Virus record (IMG/VR): IMGVR_UViG_3300047470_000123
Location: 1-20,009 of that record
Direction: 5' to 3' (one strand)
From: a virus
DNA length: 20,009 nucleotides
The notes under the pieces were generated by a model. The model saw only the letters and a program-made list of their open reading frames with translations. It was not told the origin of the DNA and did not search any database. Of this stretch, positions 7,704-14,701 are shown piece by piece. A program made the position numbers and the translations under genes. The stretch's first letter is position 1. Every line of letters starts with the position of its first letter.

Positions 7704-7733
7704 CTAAAAAAGCCCGACCAAATGGCAGGGCTT
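7704..7733 (-). terminator. intrinsic terminator after the membrane-protein cargo gene
   Basis: On the minus strand AAGCCC/GGGCTT form the outer stem, with an inner CCA/TGG stem, followed by TTTTTTAG. It starts 5 bases past the stop of the gene at 7738-8352. Confidence 0.8.
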
Positions 7734-7737
7734 ACCG

Positions 7738-8352
7738 TTACTCCATATTATTTGCGCCGGCCGTCATTTTTCGCATTTCAAATAGGCCTTCAGACAAAGC
7801 CCCCTCCCAATATCCGGTAGTCGTATGCACTACAAATTTGAGACCACCCACACGCCCACCACAATGCTCATTTACATATTTGGCTATCTCGAACTCTGAA
7901 CCAGGCTCCAGATGGAGGCTGCCTCTCTGACCGTACTCAAGACGAAGGGGGAACTTATCAGGCGAATGATGAGCAAAACCTGTTATTTGCAACCGCATTT
8001 TACTATGGGGGGAATTAACACTCAGCCCGGTAGCGGTTACTGGGCGCTTCCCTTCTGAAGTTAACTCCAAAGAAATGAATGGGTTACCTAAATAACCTGG
8101 CCCCACTGGAAAGCTGGCATTGGATATGACTTTGAGCAACTCGGCGTCTTCACGACGCTGTTTGTCTGCGAGCCATAGCGTAACGATGACCGCCAGTAGT
8201 GCTCCAGTTCCTGAAACCCAGTCCCCTACGCTACCCCAGTTCGGCACAAAACGTACCGTCGACTCCGGGTTCATGTTTATCCCAGCAGTTAACCCTAGGA
8301 ACCCGCAAATGACACATGCAGCGACACCGCATAACAATAAAATCCAGTTCAT
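7738..8352 (-). CDS. two-helix membrane protein with large C-terminal domain; probable moron
   Basis: This is a 204-residue protein of unknown family inserted between the minor head and scaffold genes. Residues ~2-25 (ILLLCGVAACVICGFLGLTAG) and ~44-63 (after WGSVGDWVSG) are hydrophobic and predict two membrane helices. A charged segment follows (ADKQRREDAELL), then about 130 residues of beta-rich sequence. The motif VGDWVSGTGALLAV recurs in many uncharacterised bacterial membrane proteins. GGAGGCGG precedes the ATG at 8352. Base composition is visibly lower in GC than the flanking head genes, and the gene ends in its own terminator. These are typical marks of a moron expressed on its own. Host-envelope modification or exclusion of other phages are reasonable guesses, not shown. 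Confidence 0.85.
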   Translation of the reverse strand: MNWILLLCGVAACVICGFLGLTAGINMNPESTVRFVPNWGSVGDWVSGTGALLAVIVTLWLADKQRREDAELLKVISNASFPVGPGYLGNPFISLELTSEGKRPVTATGLSVNSPHSKMRLQITGFAHHSPDKFPLRLEYGQRGSLHLEPGSEFEIAKYVNEHCGGRVGGLKFVVHTTTGYWEGALSEGLFEMRKMTAGANNME

Positions 8353-8407
8353 TTCCGCCTCCTAATTTAAAGGCGCGGTTATATCAAGTGGTGCGGAATG
8401 CTGCCAC

Positions 8408-9478
8408 TCAAATGCCAGCACGCTTGAACATTTCCGGCTCAAGCTCGCGCATGCGGTCCAGGGTGATCGGCTTGAAGTTCTTGCCCAGCTGCAGGGCGGC
8501 GAACCTGTCAGCGTCGAGGCCGCCATTCATCAGCAGCTTGGCGCGGTTTGGGCCGATGGCCAGCTCGATAAAGCTCATCGGCTGGGTCTTCAGCCAGGCG
8601 TAATACGTGAGGCTCGCCGGCACCTGGCCGGTGACGCTCGCCCGGGTCGCGCCCTTGCTGAACATCTGGCTGAACTTGGTCAGCAGGATGAAGCTGGTGC
8701 GGCAGTTCGGGTGGAACGGAGGCCGGGGCCCAGAGTCGACCGGGTAGACCTGCTGATCGATCGATCGACACAGCGGCGTCGTCTTGCTGTCCAGAGTGGC
8801 GATCAGTTGCACACCGGAGACGAACTCGTCGTTCGCCTTGGCTACCTCATTGCGCGCCTGGCTGGCGACATGCTGCACCGACGTGCGAACCACCGTGCCG
8901 GCATTGCGTTCGGTCGTGGCCAGGATGCCGTCGGAGTAGGCGAGCGCCTTGGTGCCGCGGATCTGCCGGACTATCTCGGCGTTGGTCTGCCCCTCGAACC
9001 AGCCCTGCCGGATCGCCCCGCCGATCTTCTCGATTTCGGCTTTCGACCAGTCTTTGATGAACGAGTCGAGCAGCTTGCCGCCTCCGTTGCCCTTGATGCT
9101 GAGCGGGTTCTTGAAGGCTGCTGTCCTGAGTGCCTGGAGCGCTGGCACGGCCGCATCGAGGCTGATACCGACCGGCAGCGTATTGGTCAGTATCTTGGCC
9201 TCAAAGCTGGCCTGCGACTGCGCAATGTCCATCAAGTCGAGCTGCAGCTGATCGGTGTAACGGCCGAGAATGTCAGCCAGGACCGTGTCGACTTCCTTCA
9301 GCAGCTTGTCCAGGCGCGCCCGGGTGAAGTCGGTCAGTTCGTCGCCGCTCAACCTCTCCCGGATGCTCTGGTCGATCTGCACCAGGAAGGGACCGAATTT
9401 CTTCGCTTCCCCTGACTTCAGCCGCTCGAGCATGACCATGTTGCGGATGCTGCTGTCGAGCTGCTCGATGGTCGTCAT
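8408..9478 (-). CDS. Mu gpF-like minor head protein
   Basis: This is a 356-residue protein directly after the portal gene, with the ATG overlapping the portal stop (TGATG). The C-terminal half carries the family signature of phage minor head proteins (PF04233): TERNAGTVVRTSVQHVASQA, then TPLCRSIDQQVYPVD, and PPFHPNCRTSFI. The Cys and His-Pro-Asn-Cys-Arg residues are the conserved core. The N-terminal half is helical. Such proteins sit inside the capsid next to the portal and may be ejected with DNA. The protein is close to the normal length of the family and appears intact. Confidence 0.9.
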   Translation of the reverse strand: MTTIEQLDSSIRNMVMLERLKSGEAKKFGPFLVQIDQSIRERLSGDELTDFTRARLDKLLKEVDTVLADILGRYTDQLQLDLMDIAQSQASFEAKILTNTLPVGISLDAAVPALQALRTAAFKNPLSIKGNGGGKLLDSFIKDWSKAEIEKIGGAIRQGWFEGQTNAEIVRQIRGTKALAYSDGILATTERNAGTVVRTSVQHVASQARNEVAKANDEFVSGVQLIATLDSKTTPLCRSIDQQVYPVDSGPRPPFHPNCRTSFILLTKFSQMFSKGATRASVTGQVPASLTYYAWLKTQPMSFIELAIGPNRAKLLMNGGLDADRFAALQLGKNFKPITLDRMRELEPEMFKRAGI

Positions 9479-10905
9479 CAGTCACCGCCAAGGGCCAGGC
9501 CCGCCGTACTTGACTCCAGTTCGCCCCGGATTTCCTCGTCGGTCTTCTCGGCGTCGATCACACCGCGATCACGCAGGTATTGCCAGAAATCCGACTCAGG
9601 CACGCGACCGGCCTGCACGGCATTGAACAGGGCGGACATGATCGATGCGTCCAGGCTGACCTGGGTGAAGTCCTGATTGATCTTGTAGACGGTCTCGCCT
9701 GATGCGTTCGAGAACTCAGCCATCCAGGCCAGGCACTGACTGTATGCCTCGCTGACGTTGCTCACGATCAGCGACAGGACGCTATGCTCGGCGGCGCTGT
9801 CGTTGTCGGCCTGGGTGGCAGTCTTCACCGCACTGCCACGCTCGATCAGCCGGGCGCCGAGGGAAACCATGTCCCCCTTCTTGGCGTCCATGGCCTCTTT
9901 TACGAGGGTGTTTGGCTCAGGCTGGGCAAACCCGCACGATCCATCCTTTGGCAGCGTGAGCGGCGCCCGGGAGCCAACATAGATGCCGTTCGCCTCCAGA
10001 TGATCGCGCCAGGCTTCATCAAGCCCAGCAATCCAGAATTGAGGTTGACCGGCGAAGTAGGCCGAATCCTCATAATCCGCGCTGTTGTGATAATGGCCGA
10101 TGTTGATCTCGGCCATGTCGTACAGCGGGGAGTCGTCTACCGAAGAGTCATTGTTTTCGCTACCCAGGAACTGGAAGGGGATCACGCGCCACGGCTGGCC
10201 GAGGCCATTCAGTGGGGCGAAGGGTTCGACAATCCGCGAACTCTCCTTTGACCCGTCTTCCCAGACCTCCTGCGTGTACACGCCCGAGTCATCGAGGCGC
10301 AGAACCCGAAACTGAACCTTCTGTTCGGTGCCAAACCCGTCATCGGTGTCGACATCCACCGTCTCGCGCAGCACGATCAGGCACAGCAGATGCTGGCCGC
10401 CGACTTGGCGAGTCTTCCAGTTGATGATTGCCTCGGCCGGGTAGCTGGCAATGTTCGCCCGAGCCCGACCGGATTGTTCGTCTGCCTTGCTCACGGTGCC
10501 CGACTTCACGGCGGCATAGTCCACCAGCAGCCCATGACGGCCGACTTCGAGCAGATGCCCGGTCACCGACTGCGACTGTTGATAAATACTCACGCCCTGG
10601 CCGTCGATGTCCTTGGCCACATATTCGAGTGCGCCGGGAACGGTCAGCGTTGGCCAGGTGCGAAACGCCGCACCCACCAGACTGTGTTTCGTGCGCCCGG
10701 TGGCGTTGTAGAACACGGCCCGCTTGAGATAATCCTCGTAGCGTGCGGTGTTGGCCGCGCTCTTGTCGTCCGGGTTCGGCTTCGGCAGATACCGTTCCTT
10801 GCCGGCCTTGATCGCCTCTGACCCTTTGCACACGTCACGCACCAGGCGCCAACGGCTCAGGGCCGCGTCGTATTCCGGTCGGGTAAAAGTGACATCGTTG
10901 GCCAT
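9478..10905 (-). CDS. portal protein (DUF4055 family)
   Basis: This is a 475-residue protein between large terminase and minor head gene, the fixed position of the portal, the dodecameric ring through which DNA enters and leaves the head. The N-terminus (EYDAALSRWRLVRDVCKGSEAIK), the tract YLKRAVFYNATGRTKHSLVG and the central FQFLGSENND with INIGHYHNSADYED are characteristic of the DUF4055 portal group. The C-terminal part is helical with acidic stretches. Its ATG shares one base with the terminase stop (TAATG), and its stop overlaps the next ATG. Complete in length, with no sign of disruption. Confidence 0.88.
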   Translation of the reverse strand: MANDVTFTRPEYDAALSRWRLVRDVCKGSEAIKAGKERYLPKPNPDDKSAANTARYEDYLKRAVFYNATGRTKHSLVGAAFRTWPTLTVPGALEYVAKDIDGQGVSIYQQSQSVTGHLLEVGRHGLLVDYAAVKSGTVSKADEQSGRARANIASYPAEAIINWKTRQVGGQHLLCLIVLRETVDVDTDDGFGTEQKVQFRVLRLDDSGVYTQEVWEDGSKESSRIVEPFAPLNGLGQPWRVIPFQFLGSENNDSSVDDSPLYDMAEINIGHYHNSADYEDSAYFAGQPQFWIAGLDEAWRDHLEANGIYVGSRAPLTLPKDGSCGFAQPEPNTLVKEAMDAKKGDMVSLGARLIERGSAVKTATQADNDSAAEHSVLSLIVSNVSEAYSQCLAWMAEFSNASGETVYKINQDFTQVSLDASIMSALFNAVQAGRVPESDFWQYLRDRGVIDAEKTDEEIRGELESSTAGLALGGD

Positions 10906-12392
10906 TATCGAGCGAATCCCATGCTGATTGATTTAACCGGCTTTCTCGCGCTCTTCGCGACGGCGAAGTAACGAAAGGCGTCAGAGCCGTGCGATGTCCA
11001 GTCGTGCAGCGGGTTGTCTTTCCAGCAGCCGCGCTTGTCGTCCCATTCCTTGCGACAGCCCTCAAGGCATGCGATCCCCTCTTCGCACTTGGCGCTATCG
11101 AAAACGCATTTGGGCAGGATCTCGCGCGCCTGCTCGATACCGTCATTGACGCCGAGCTTCGGCACGACCTGAAACGTCATGCTGTATTTCTGTCCGTCGA
11201 TCTCGTAGCCCTCACGGGCCAGCTCGCGGCGGGTCTTGGCATCGCTGCCGAACTCGCGGTTATCGATGTCGTGCGGCCCCCAGTGCTCGGAATAGGTGTA
11301 ACCCCGATCCTTGAGCACCTTCATGTAGTGCCGCAGGCCTTCGCCCGAGTTCTCGTAGTAGTCGATGACGTGATACTCGTCTCCGACCTGGCGCACGAAC
11401 CAGATGGCCGTAGAGTCGCCGACGCCGATATCCCAGAAGGTCATCACCGGCTGATGGCTGTTGTCCGGCACGGAGCCGATGCGCTGATTCAGGTAGAGCT
11501 TGGCGAACTGCTTGGCGTAGTAGGCGCCCTCTCCCGACTGCTGGAAGGCCTCGGCCGGTATCGACGGGTATTCCCGCTTCATGTCTTCGCCGAGCGTCTT
11601 CTCCTTGGCTGCGTACCAGGCCCGCTGACCGTCGTTGGTGACGATCCCGTGCTTGGCGTGCAGTTCTTTGAAGTAATCGGTCAGGCGCTGCGGAATAACC
11701 GCTCCTACGGGGTCCAGCCAGTAGCCTTTGTTCTTCCACCAGGAGAAGAAAAAGAATTTCCAGTCCAGCAGGCCCAGGGGCGTGCCGCTCATCTGCTGTT
11801 TCTCAGCGCTCTGGCTGTAGTCGTAGAAGTAACCGGCCCGGCCCTCTGCCGTGGACTCGATGGTCACGAAGCAATCGGTGGCCACTGCCTCGAAGGCACC
11901 GGTGACGATCTCCCGCGCCTTGTCGGGGAACTTGGCGCAGATCTTCCCGAACTCGGACACATGCAGATAGCGCAGGGTGCCGCCCCGGAAGGATGTACTC
12001 ACATACAGCGAGCCGCCTTTACGGAAAACCAGCTCGCCCGCGGCGTCGTTGCTGGCCGGGTTGGCTGCGCGGATCTCGGCGGGCAGGTTGTCGTAGGCAT
12101 ATTTGATCTTCTCACGGAACAGGCGCTTGGCGTCCGTCAGGGTGTGAGCGATCAGGGCGCACTTGGCCGACTCGAACAGGGCGGCGTCCAGCTGGATGAT
12201 GCACTGCTCAGTCGTGAAGCCGAGTTGCCGGGCCTTCAGGATGATGTTGCGGGTGTGCAGGCCGTCGTAATACTCGATCTGCTCGTCCGTCATCCGAAAA
12301 CGGACTTTCTTACCCTGCTTGTCGGTGATGCAGTACAGATTGTTCAGGCGCCAACGCTTGTCCCTGAGCAGCTTCATGTGCTCGGGCTTCAT
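10905..12392 (-). CDS. terL: terminase large subunit
   Basis: This 495-residue DNA-packaging motor combines an ATPase and a headful or cos nuclease. An adenine-binding region precedes a Walker A-like motif ARQLGFTT (residues ~54-61). The Walker B-type segment is LRYLHVSEFGK (~140-150), with Glu147 as likely catalytic residue. The coupling motif is TIESTAEG (~177-184). The nuclease domain follows with TFWDIGVGDSTA (Asp321), HVIDYY (Asp344), GPHDID (Asp375) and SDAFRY (Asp471), the acidic cluster expected for the RNase H-like fold. AAGGACG precedes the ATG. It lies two bases after the small subunit and overlaps the portal gene. Confidence 0.95.
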   Translation of the reverse strand: MKPEHMKLLRDKRWRLNNLYCITDKQGKKVRFRMTDEQIEYYDGLHTRNIILKARQLGFTTEQCIIQLDAALFESAKCALIAHTLTDAKRLFREKIKYAYDNLPAEIRAANPASNDAAGELVFRKGGSLYVSTSFRGGTLRYLHVSEFGKICAKFPDKAREIVTGAFEAVATDCFVTIESTAEGRAGYFYDYSQSAEKQQMSGTPLGLLDWKFFFFSWWKNKGYWLDPVGAVIPQRLTDYFKELHAKHGIVTNDGQRAWYAAKEKTLGEDMKREYPSIPAEAFQQSGEGAYYAKQFAKLYLNQRIGSVPDNSHQPVMTFWDIGVGDSTAIWFVRQVGDEYHVIDYYENSGEGLRHYMKVLKDRGYTYSEHWGPHDIDNREFGSDAKTRRELAREGYEIDGQKYSMTFQVVPKLGVNDGIEQAREILPKCVFDSAKCEEGIACLEGCRKEWDDKRGCWKDNPLHDWTSHGSDAFRYFAVAKSARKPVKSISMGFAR

Positions 12393-12394
12393 GG

Positions 12395-12916
12395 TCAGGC
12401 GTCCTTCGATAGTTCGTCCATCAGGTCGGACAGGCCGCTGACTGTCTTGTCGCCTTCATCGGTGTCGAGGTTGTAGGCCTGGCGCTCACCCTTGATCACT
12501 TTCAGCTGAGCATCGACACCGGCGTTTAGTGCGCGGGAGATATCGCCCAGGTTCTCGGCGACCACTTCCATGTCGCTCAAGGCATCGCTGAGCTTGTCAG
12601 CAATGGCTCGCCACTTCGCCAGACCAGCACGATGCGCAAGCACGACAGCGGCCGCCTGATCGGATGCTTCGTCGATTATCTCGGCATCAGTAACCACTGG
12701 TGCTTGGTTACCGGCAGTGGTTACCGCCCTGGTTACCTTCTGCTTGGTTGCCGTCCTTACTTGCTCAGTGAGATCACGGGTCCAGCCTTCCTTCTTGGCG
12801 CGCTTGAGGATCGTTGCGTGGTTGACGCTGTGCTGCTCACCAATAGATCGCACCGAAAGCGACCCGGCCCGGTAGGCTCGTTGGATTGCCTCCCAGTCGG
12901 GTTGCTTGATTGTCAT
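12395..12916 (-). CDS. terS: terminase small subunit
   Basis: This is a 173-residue DNA-recognition subunit of the packaging machine. Residues ~8-48 form a helix-turn-helix of the type WEAIQRAYRAGSLSVRSIGE followed by a second helix and KRAKKEGWTRDL, common to small terminases of Pseudomonas and enteric phages. The middle region (~75-150) is Ala-rich and helical, suited to oligomerisation, and the C-terminus is acidic (SDLMDELSKDA), probably the part that contacts the large subunit. It is followed after two bases by terL. A terminator lies upstream, so a promoter or read-through must supply its transcription. Confidence 0.9.
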   Translation of the reverse strand: MTIKQPDWEAIQRAYRAGSLSVRSIGEQHSVNHATILKRAKKEGWTRDLTEQVRTATKQKVTRAVTTAGNQAPVVTDAEIIDEASDQAAAVVLAHRAGLAKWRAIADKLSDALSDMEVVAENLGDISRALNAGVDAQLKVIKGERQAYNLDTDEGDKTVSGLSDLMDELSKDA

Positions 12917-12927
12917 GTCGCACCTAT

Positions 12928-12955
12928 AAACAAAACACCCCGCTATCGCAGGGTG
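12928..12955 (-). terminator. terminator between the 71-residue gene and terS
   Basis: On the minus strand CACCC/GGGTG form a 5-bp stem around a partly paired 10-base loop, followed by TTTTGTTT. It begins about 17 bases after the stop at 12973. Confidence 0.65.
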
Positions 12956-12972
12956 CTGTCCACTGAGTAAAA

Positions 12973-13188
12973 CTAAATAGGAGAGGCTGTCACCCCGAGG
13001 GTTACTAGCTCAAAATCACCGTTGCCCAGAAGGTTTACACCTCGACCGTTGTACTGGAATCGCTTGTACCCTGGTATGCGGTCCCCCTCGGAAATCAGAT
13101 ACTCCTGAATCTCCTGGATGTCGAACTCTCTCCCGTCTGCCGCCCTTGCTCGATGAACCTTAACTAACTTGTCTTCACGCTTAGTCAT
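12973..13188 (-). CDS. small phage protein of unknown function
   Basis: This is a 71-residue protein starting MTKREDKLVKVHRARAADGR. The N-terminus is basic. The middle (FDIQEIQEYLISEGDRIPGY) predicts one helix, and the C-terminus (FQYNGRGVNLLGNGDFELV) predicts a beta-hairpin ending in the strand of the last residues. AGGCGAGCAGC precedes the ATG at 13188. It stands alone between the lysis genes and terS and has its own downstream terminator. The 137 bases upstream show no gene. I do not recognise a family. It may be a regulator or cargo gene; only expression and intact frame can be argued. Confidence 0.65.
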   Translation of the reverse strand: MTKREDKLVKVHRARAADGREFDIQEIQEYLISEGDRIPGYKRFQYNGRGVNLLGNGDFELVTLGVTASPI

Positions 13189-13325
13189 GCTGCTCGCCTT
13201 TTGGATGGTGAGCCCAGACTATAGCGCCGACCTGCCGTTGAGCTCCCGCCCAGATTAATGAATCGTATGCGGAAACCTTTTTGCAGGCCCTCTAATTGGG
13301 TCCATCCCTGCCGAAGCGACTTTGG

Positions 13326-13520
13326 TTACTTGCTCAGCTTCGGCTGAAGGACCACGCGAGCGATCATCACCAGCAGACCCAACACGCCATAGGCCACCGG
13401 TGGCAGCACTGCCTGAAGTTGCGGCATCATCTGCTCAGCCACGCCCAGTGCAGCAATGGCGCCACCCGCCTGCACGCTGGTCATGCTCAGCGCTTGTTTC
13501 CAGTTGTCGATCAGTTGCAT
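13326..13520 (-). CDS. small membrane protein paired with the holin (second holin or antiholin candidate)
   Basis: This is a 64-residue protein immediately after the holin gene (3-base gap; the SD lies inside the end of that gene). It starts MQLIDNWKQALSMTSVQAGG with an amphipathic helix. A hydrophobic stretch AIAALGVAEQMMPQL follows, and then a clear membrane helix AVLPPVAYGVLGLLVMIARVV ending in a basic tail (LQPKLSK). Similar small proteins accompany holins in many phages and are called holin-like. With one or two membrane helices it could act as a second holin, antiholin or pinholin. No signal-anchor plus proline-rich segment is seen, so it is not a recognisable spanin. Confidence 0.75.
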   Translation of the reverse strand: MQLIDNWKQALSMTSVQAGGAIAALGVAEQMMPQLQAVLPPVAYGVLGLLVMIARVVLQPKLSK

Positions 13521-13523
13521 GAG

Positions 13524-13853
13524 TCACTCCTGCCGCTTGGGCAACTTGAAGTCGGTGAAGCGGTCAGCCAGGGCGGCAACCTTCTTCACGCCGAGGGTGC
13601 CGATGCAGGCGCCGACGGCAGCTGCAAGGCTCGATGGAAGGTTGAAGTATTCGAGCAGCGGGAATGCCCCGGCTGTGATCGCACCGCACAGGCACGACTC
13701 AAGCAGGGCTTGCCGCCTTCCCCCGCCGCCGTAGATGACGCGCAAGAAGGCGATCCAGCACGACAGAGCAGCGGCATAGAACATCGGAGAGTGTTGGCTA
13801 AGCCAGGCCATGACAATGAGCCAGGTGTCTGGTTTGTCGGGCATATGTGTCAT
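13524..13853 (-). CDS. holin, lambda S-like (phage_holin_3_1 type)
   Basis: This is a 109-residue membrane protein that would form lesions in the inner membrane at lysis time. Three hydrophobic segments are visible: ~11-40 (including MFYAAALSCWIAFLRVIY), ~51-69 (ESCLCGAITAGAFPLLEYF) and ~75-96 (LAAAVGACIGTLGVKKVAAL). A short Gly/Arg loop (GGGGRRQ) separates the first two, and the C-terminus is basic. This is the topology and look of lambda-family holins. It has two in-frame ATGs, Met1 at 13853 and Met4 at 13844, and a hairpin over the ribosome site, recalling the dual-start control of lambda S. The small gene directly downstream is probably its partner. No endolysin gene follows in this window. 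Confidence 0.88.
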   Translation of the reverse strand: MTHMPDKPDTWLIVMAWLSQHSPMFYAAALSCWIAFLRVIYGGGGRRQALLESCLCGAITAGAFPLLEYFNLPSSLAAAVGACIGTLGVKKVAALADRFTDFKLPKRQE

Positions 13854-13860
13854 CTCGGGT

Positions 13861-13876
13861 CCTCCCTATCAGGGAG
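13861..13876 (-). promoter_or_regulatory. hairpin covering the holin ribosome binding site
   Basis: On the minus strand CTCCCT-GAT-AGGGAG forms a perfect 6-bp stem whose 3' arm is the holin Shine-Dalgarno (AGGGAGG, 7 bases from the ATG at 13853). Folding would hide the ribosome site. In lambda, the sdi stem-loop at the S gene sets the ratio of the two start codons. Confidence 0.6.
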
Positions 13877-13881
13877 TTAGG

Positions 13882-13906
13882 ATTTTAAAGCCCGCTCAGT
13901 GGCGAG
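13882..13906 (-). terminator. weak terminator-like hairpin upstream of the holin
   Basis: On the minus strand CTCGC/GCGGG pairs (one G-U) around a 6-base loop, followed by CTTTAAAAT. The sequence looks like a decayed copy of the terminators elsewhere in the window, such as the one at 2808-2834. The TTTAAAAT could instead be the -10 region of a holin promoter. Confidence 0.35.
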
Positions 13907-13919
13907 AATGGCCATGTGC

Positions 13920-13925
13920 TATCAT
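13920..13925 (+). promoter_or_regulatory. possible extended -10 promoter of the plus-strand gene
   Basis: TGTGCTATCAT contains TATCAT preceded by TGC, close to an extended -10 element. No good -35 is present at 17 bases. A start of transcription near 13932 would leave only a few bases before the ATG at 13936, but a normal leader for the ATG at 13954. Confidence 0.35.
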
Positions 13926-13935
13926 CGCGATTCCA

Positions 13936-14190
13936 ATGGAAATGGACGAAACCATGAAAAAAACAAGGACTGTGCAAACCGATTTGTTTGAGACGAAAAG
14001 CAAAACAGGGCGGGTCTACGAGATAACCGAACAATCCACTCTGATCATGACCACTGTTTTGGATAACTCGGATACAGGCTGGATGGTGGAAACGAAACAC
14101 TACAAGGTCCGAAGTGGCGGTTTCGCGAACAAGCTAAGCGAAAACGAATTCCATATCTTTGCATCTGGCGAGAACGCTACTCGTATTTGA
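13936..14190 (+). CDS. plus-strand small protein of unknown function; probable cargo gene
   Basis: This is an 84-residue protein from the ATG at 13936 (78 from the ATG at 13954). The later start is supported by GGAAATGGACG upstream and by the possible promoter. It is the only plausible plus-strand protein gene in the window. It runs divergently from the holin and ends facing the 87-residue exported-protein gene. It is hydrophilic, without signal peptide or membrane helix. Basic residues and TDLFETKSKTGRVYEITEQS give way to predicted strands (TLIMTTVL, WMVETKHYKV, EFHIF). GC is low relative to neighbours and the gene lies between hairpins, the marks of an independently expressed moron. No family recognised. 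Confidence 0.65.
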   Translation: MEMDETMKKTRTVQTDLFETKSKTGRVYEITEQSTLIMTTVLDNSDTGWMVETKHYKVRSGGFANKLSENEFHIFASGENATRI

Positions 14191-14341
14191 CTACGAACCG
14201 ATCGCTCTCTTTAGAAAGCACGATTGCCTCAATCGGGATGCTCAACTCATCCAGCTCAAAGCAATGGATGTAGCGGACCCGAAGACGAAATAGCCCTGCA
14301 AATGAAGAGGCCTGAATGAGGCCCTCTTCCGGCGAGACGAG
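14177..14341 (-). pseudogene. possible remnant of the end of a minus-strand gene
   Basis: A minus frame without any ATG, GTG or TTG start runs for 54 codons between stops at 14342-14344 and 14177-14179. Its second half reads like protein (RYIHCFELDELSIPIEAIVL, then SKESDRFVVKYE and stop). It overlaps the last bases of the plus-strand gene. It may be the leftover C-terminus of a gene displaced by insertion of the neighbour. A chance open frame is equally possible. The rest of the 14191-14421 interval holds only hairpins. Confidence 0.25.
14304..14329. terminator. hairpin between the plus-strand gene and the converging exported-protein gene
   Basis: GAAGAGGCCT (14304-14313) pairs with AGGCCCTCTTC (14319-14329) with one bulged C and a 5-base loop. 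No T run follows on the plus strand; ATTT follows on the minus strand. It could end transcription of the plus-strand gene, but the lack of a T tract makes this weak. Confidence 0.4.
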
Positions 14342-14373
14342 TTAACGCGCCAAGGCTTGGGAAATCGCGGGCA

Positions 14374-14401
14374 TTAAAAACCCGGCGCAGTGGCCGGGTT
14401 T
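14374..14401 (-). terminator. intrinsic terminator after the exported-protein gene
   Basis: On the minus strand a perfect 9-bp stem (AAACCCGGC/GCCGGGTTT) is followed by TTTTTAAT. It lies 20 bases past the stop at 14422. Confidence 0.85.
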
Positions 14402-14421
14402 CATAATTCTGTTTTGCAATT

Positions 14422-14685
14422 TCAAATTGATCTTGCGAAGGAGTTCCACTCCTCGATTGCATCGTCTGCGGCTGACTTATGCTTTCGGATTGCTTCCTGT
14501 TGCTCTTCTACGAAATCGCTTATGCAGGTTTTGTACTCTTCAGTATCAGAAACGAATTGATCACGCTCGAATTGATCTTCAAATTCGTAGGGTATGTCTG
14601 GCTGATTGCAATTATGGGAAGGCGGGTAAGAATCCGCGAAGGCAAGTGGCGTAAACAATATTCCCATCAATACGAGAGTTCGCAT
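14422..14685 (-). CDS. small exported (periplasmic) protein of unknown function
   Basis: This is an 87-residue protein with a cleavable signal peptide: MRTLVLMGILFTPLAFA, cut expected before DSYPP. The mature part is acidic and helical with two Cys (26 and 54) that could form a disulfide. The pattern C..P..P.EF, then YKTCISDFVEEQ, then H..AADDAIEEWNSF matches a conserved family of uncharacterised secreted proteins seen in many gamma-proteobacteria. The segment GAGGCAAGGAAG precedes the ATG. It is isolated by terminators on both sides, between the end of the middle operon and the lysis genes, so it is likely a cargo gene acting in the host periplasm. Function unknown. Confidence 0.75.
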   Translation of the reverse strand: MRTLVLMGILFTPLAFADSYPPSHNCNQPDIPYEFEDQFERDQFVSDTEEYKTCISDFVEEQQEAIRKHKSAADDAIEEWNSFARSI

Positions 14686-14701
14686 CTTCCTTGCCTCACA
14701 T

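Noticed and set aside
8376-8400. Sigma-54-like TGGCA...GC element upstream of the membrane-protein cargo gene
   Set aside because: The GG-GC spacing is one base too short; the nearby TATAAC could be a -10, but no matching -35 is seen.
10989-12476. Long plus-strand open frame opposite the large terminase gene
   Set aside because: It is the antisense shadow of terL and part of terS. High GC keeps stop codons rare on the opposite strand, and the minus frame has all terminase motifs.
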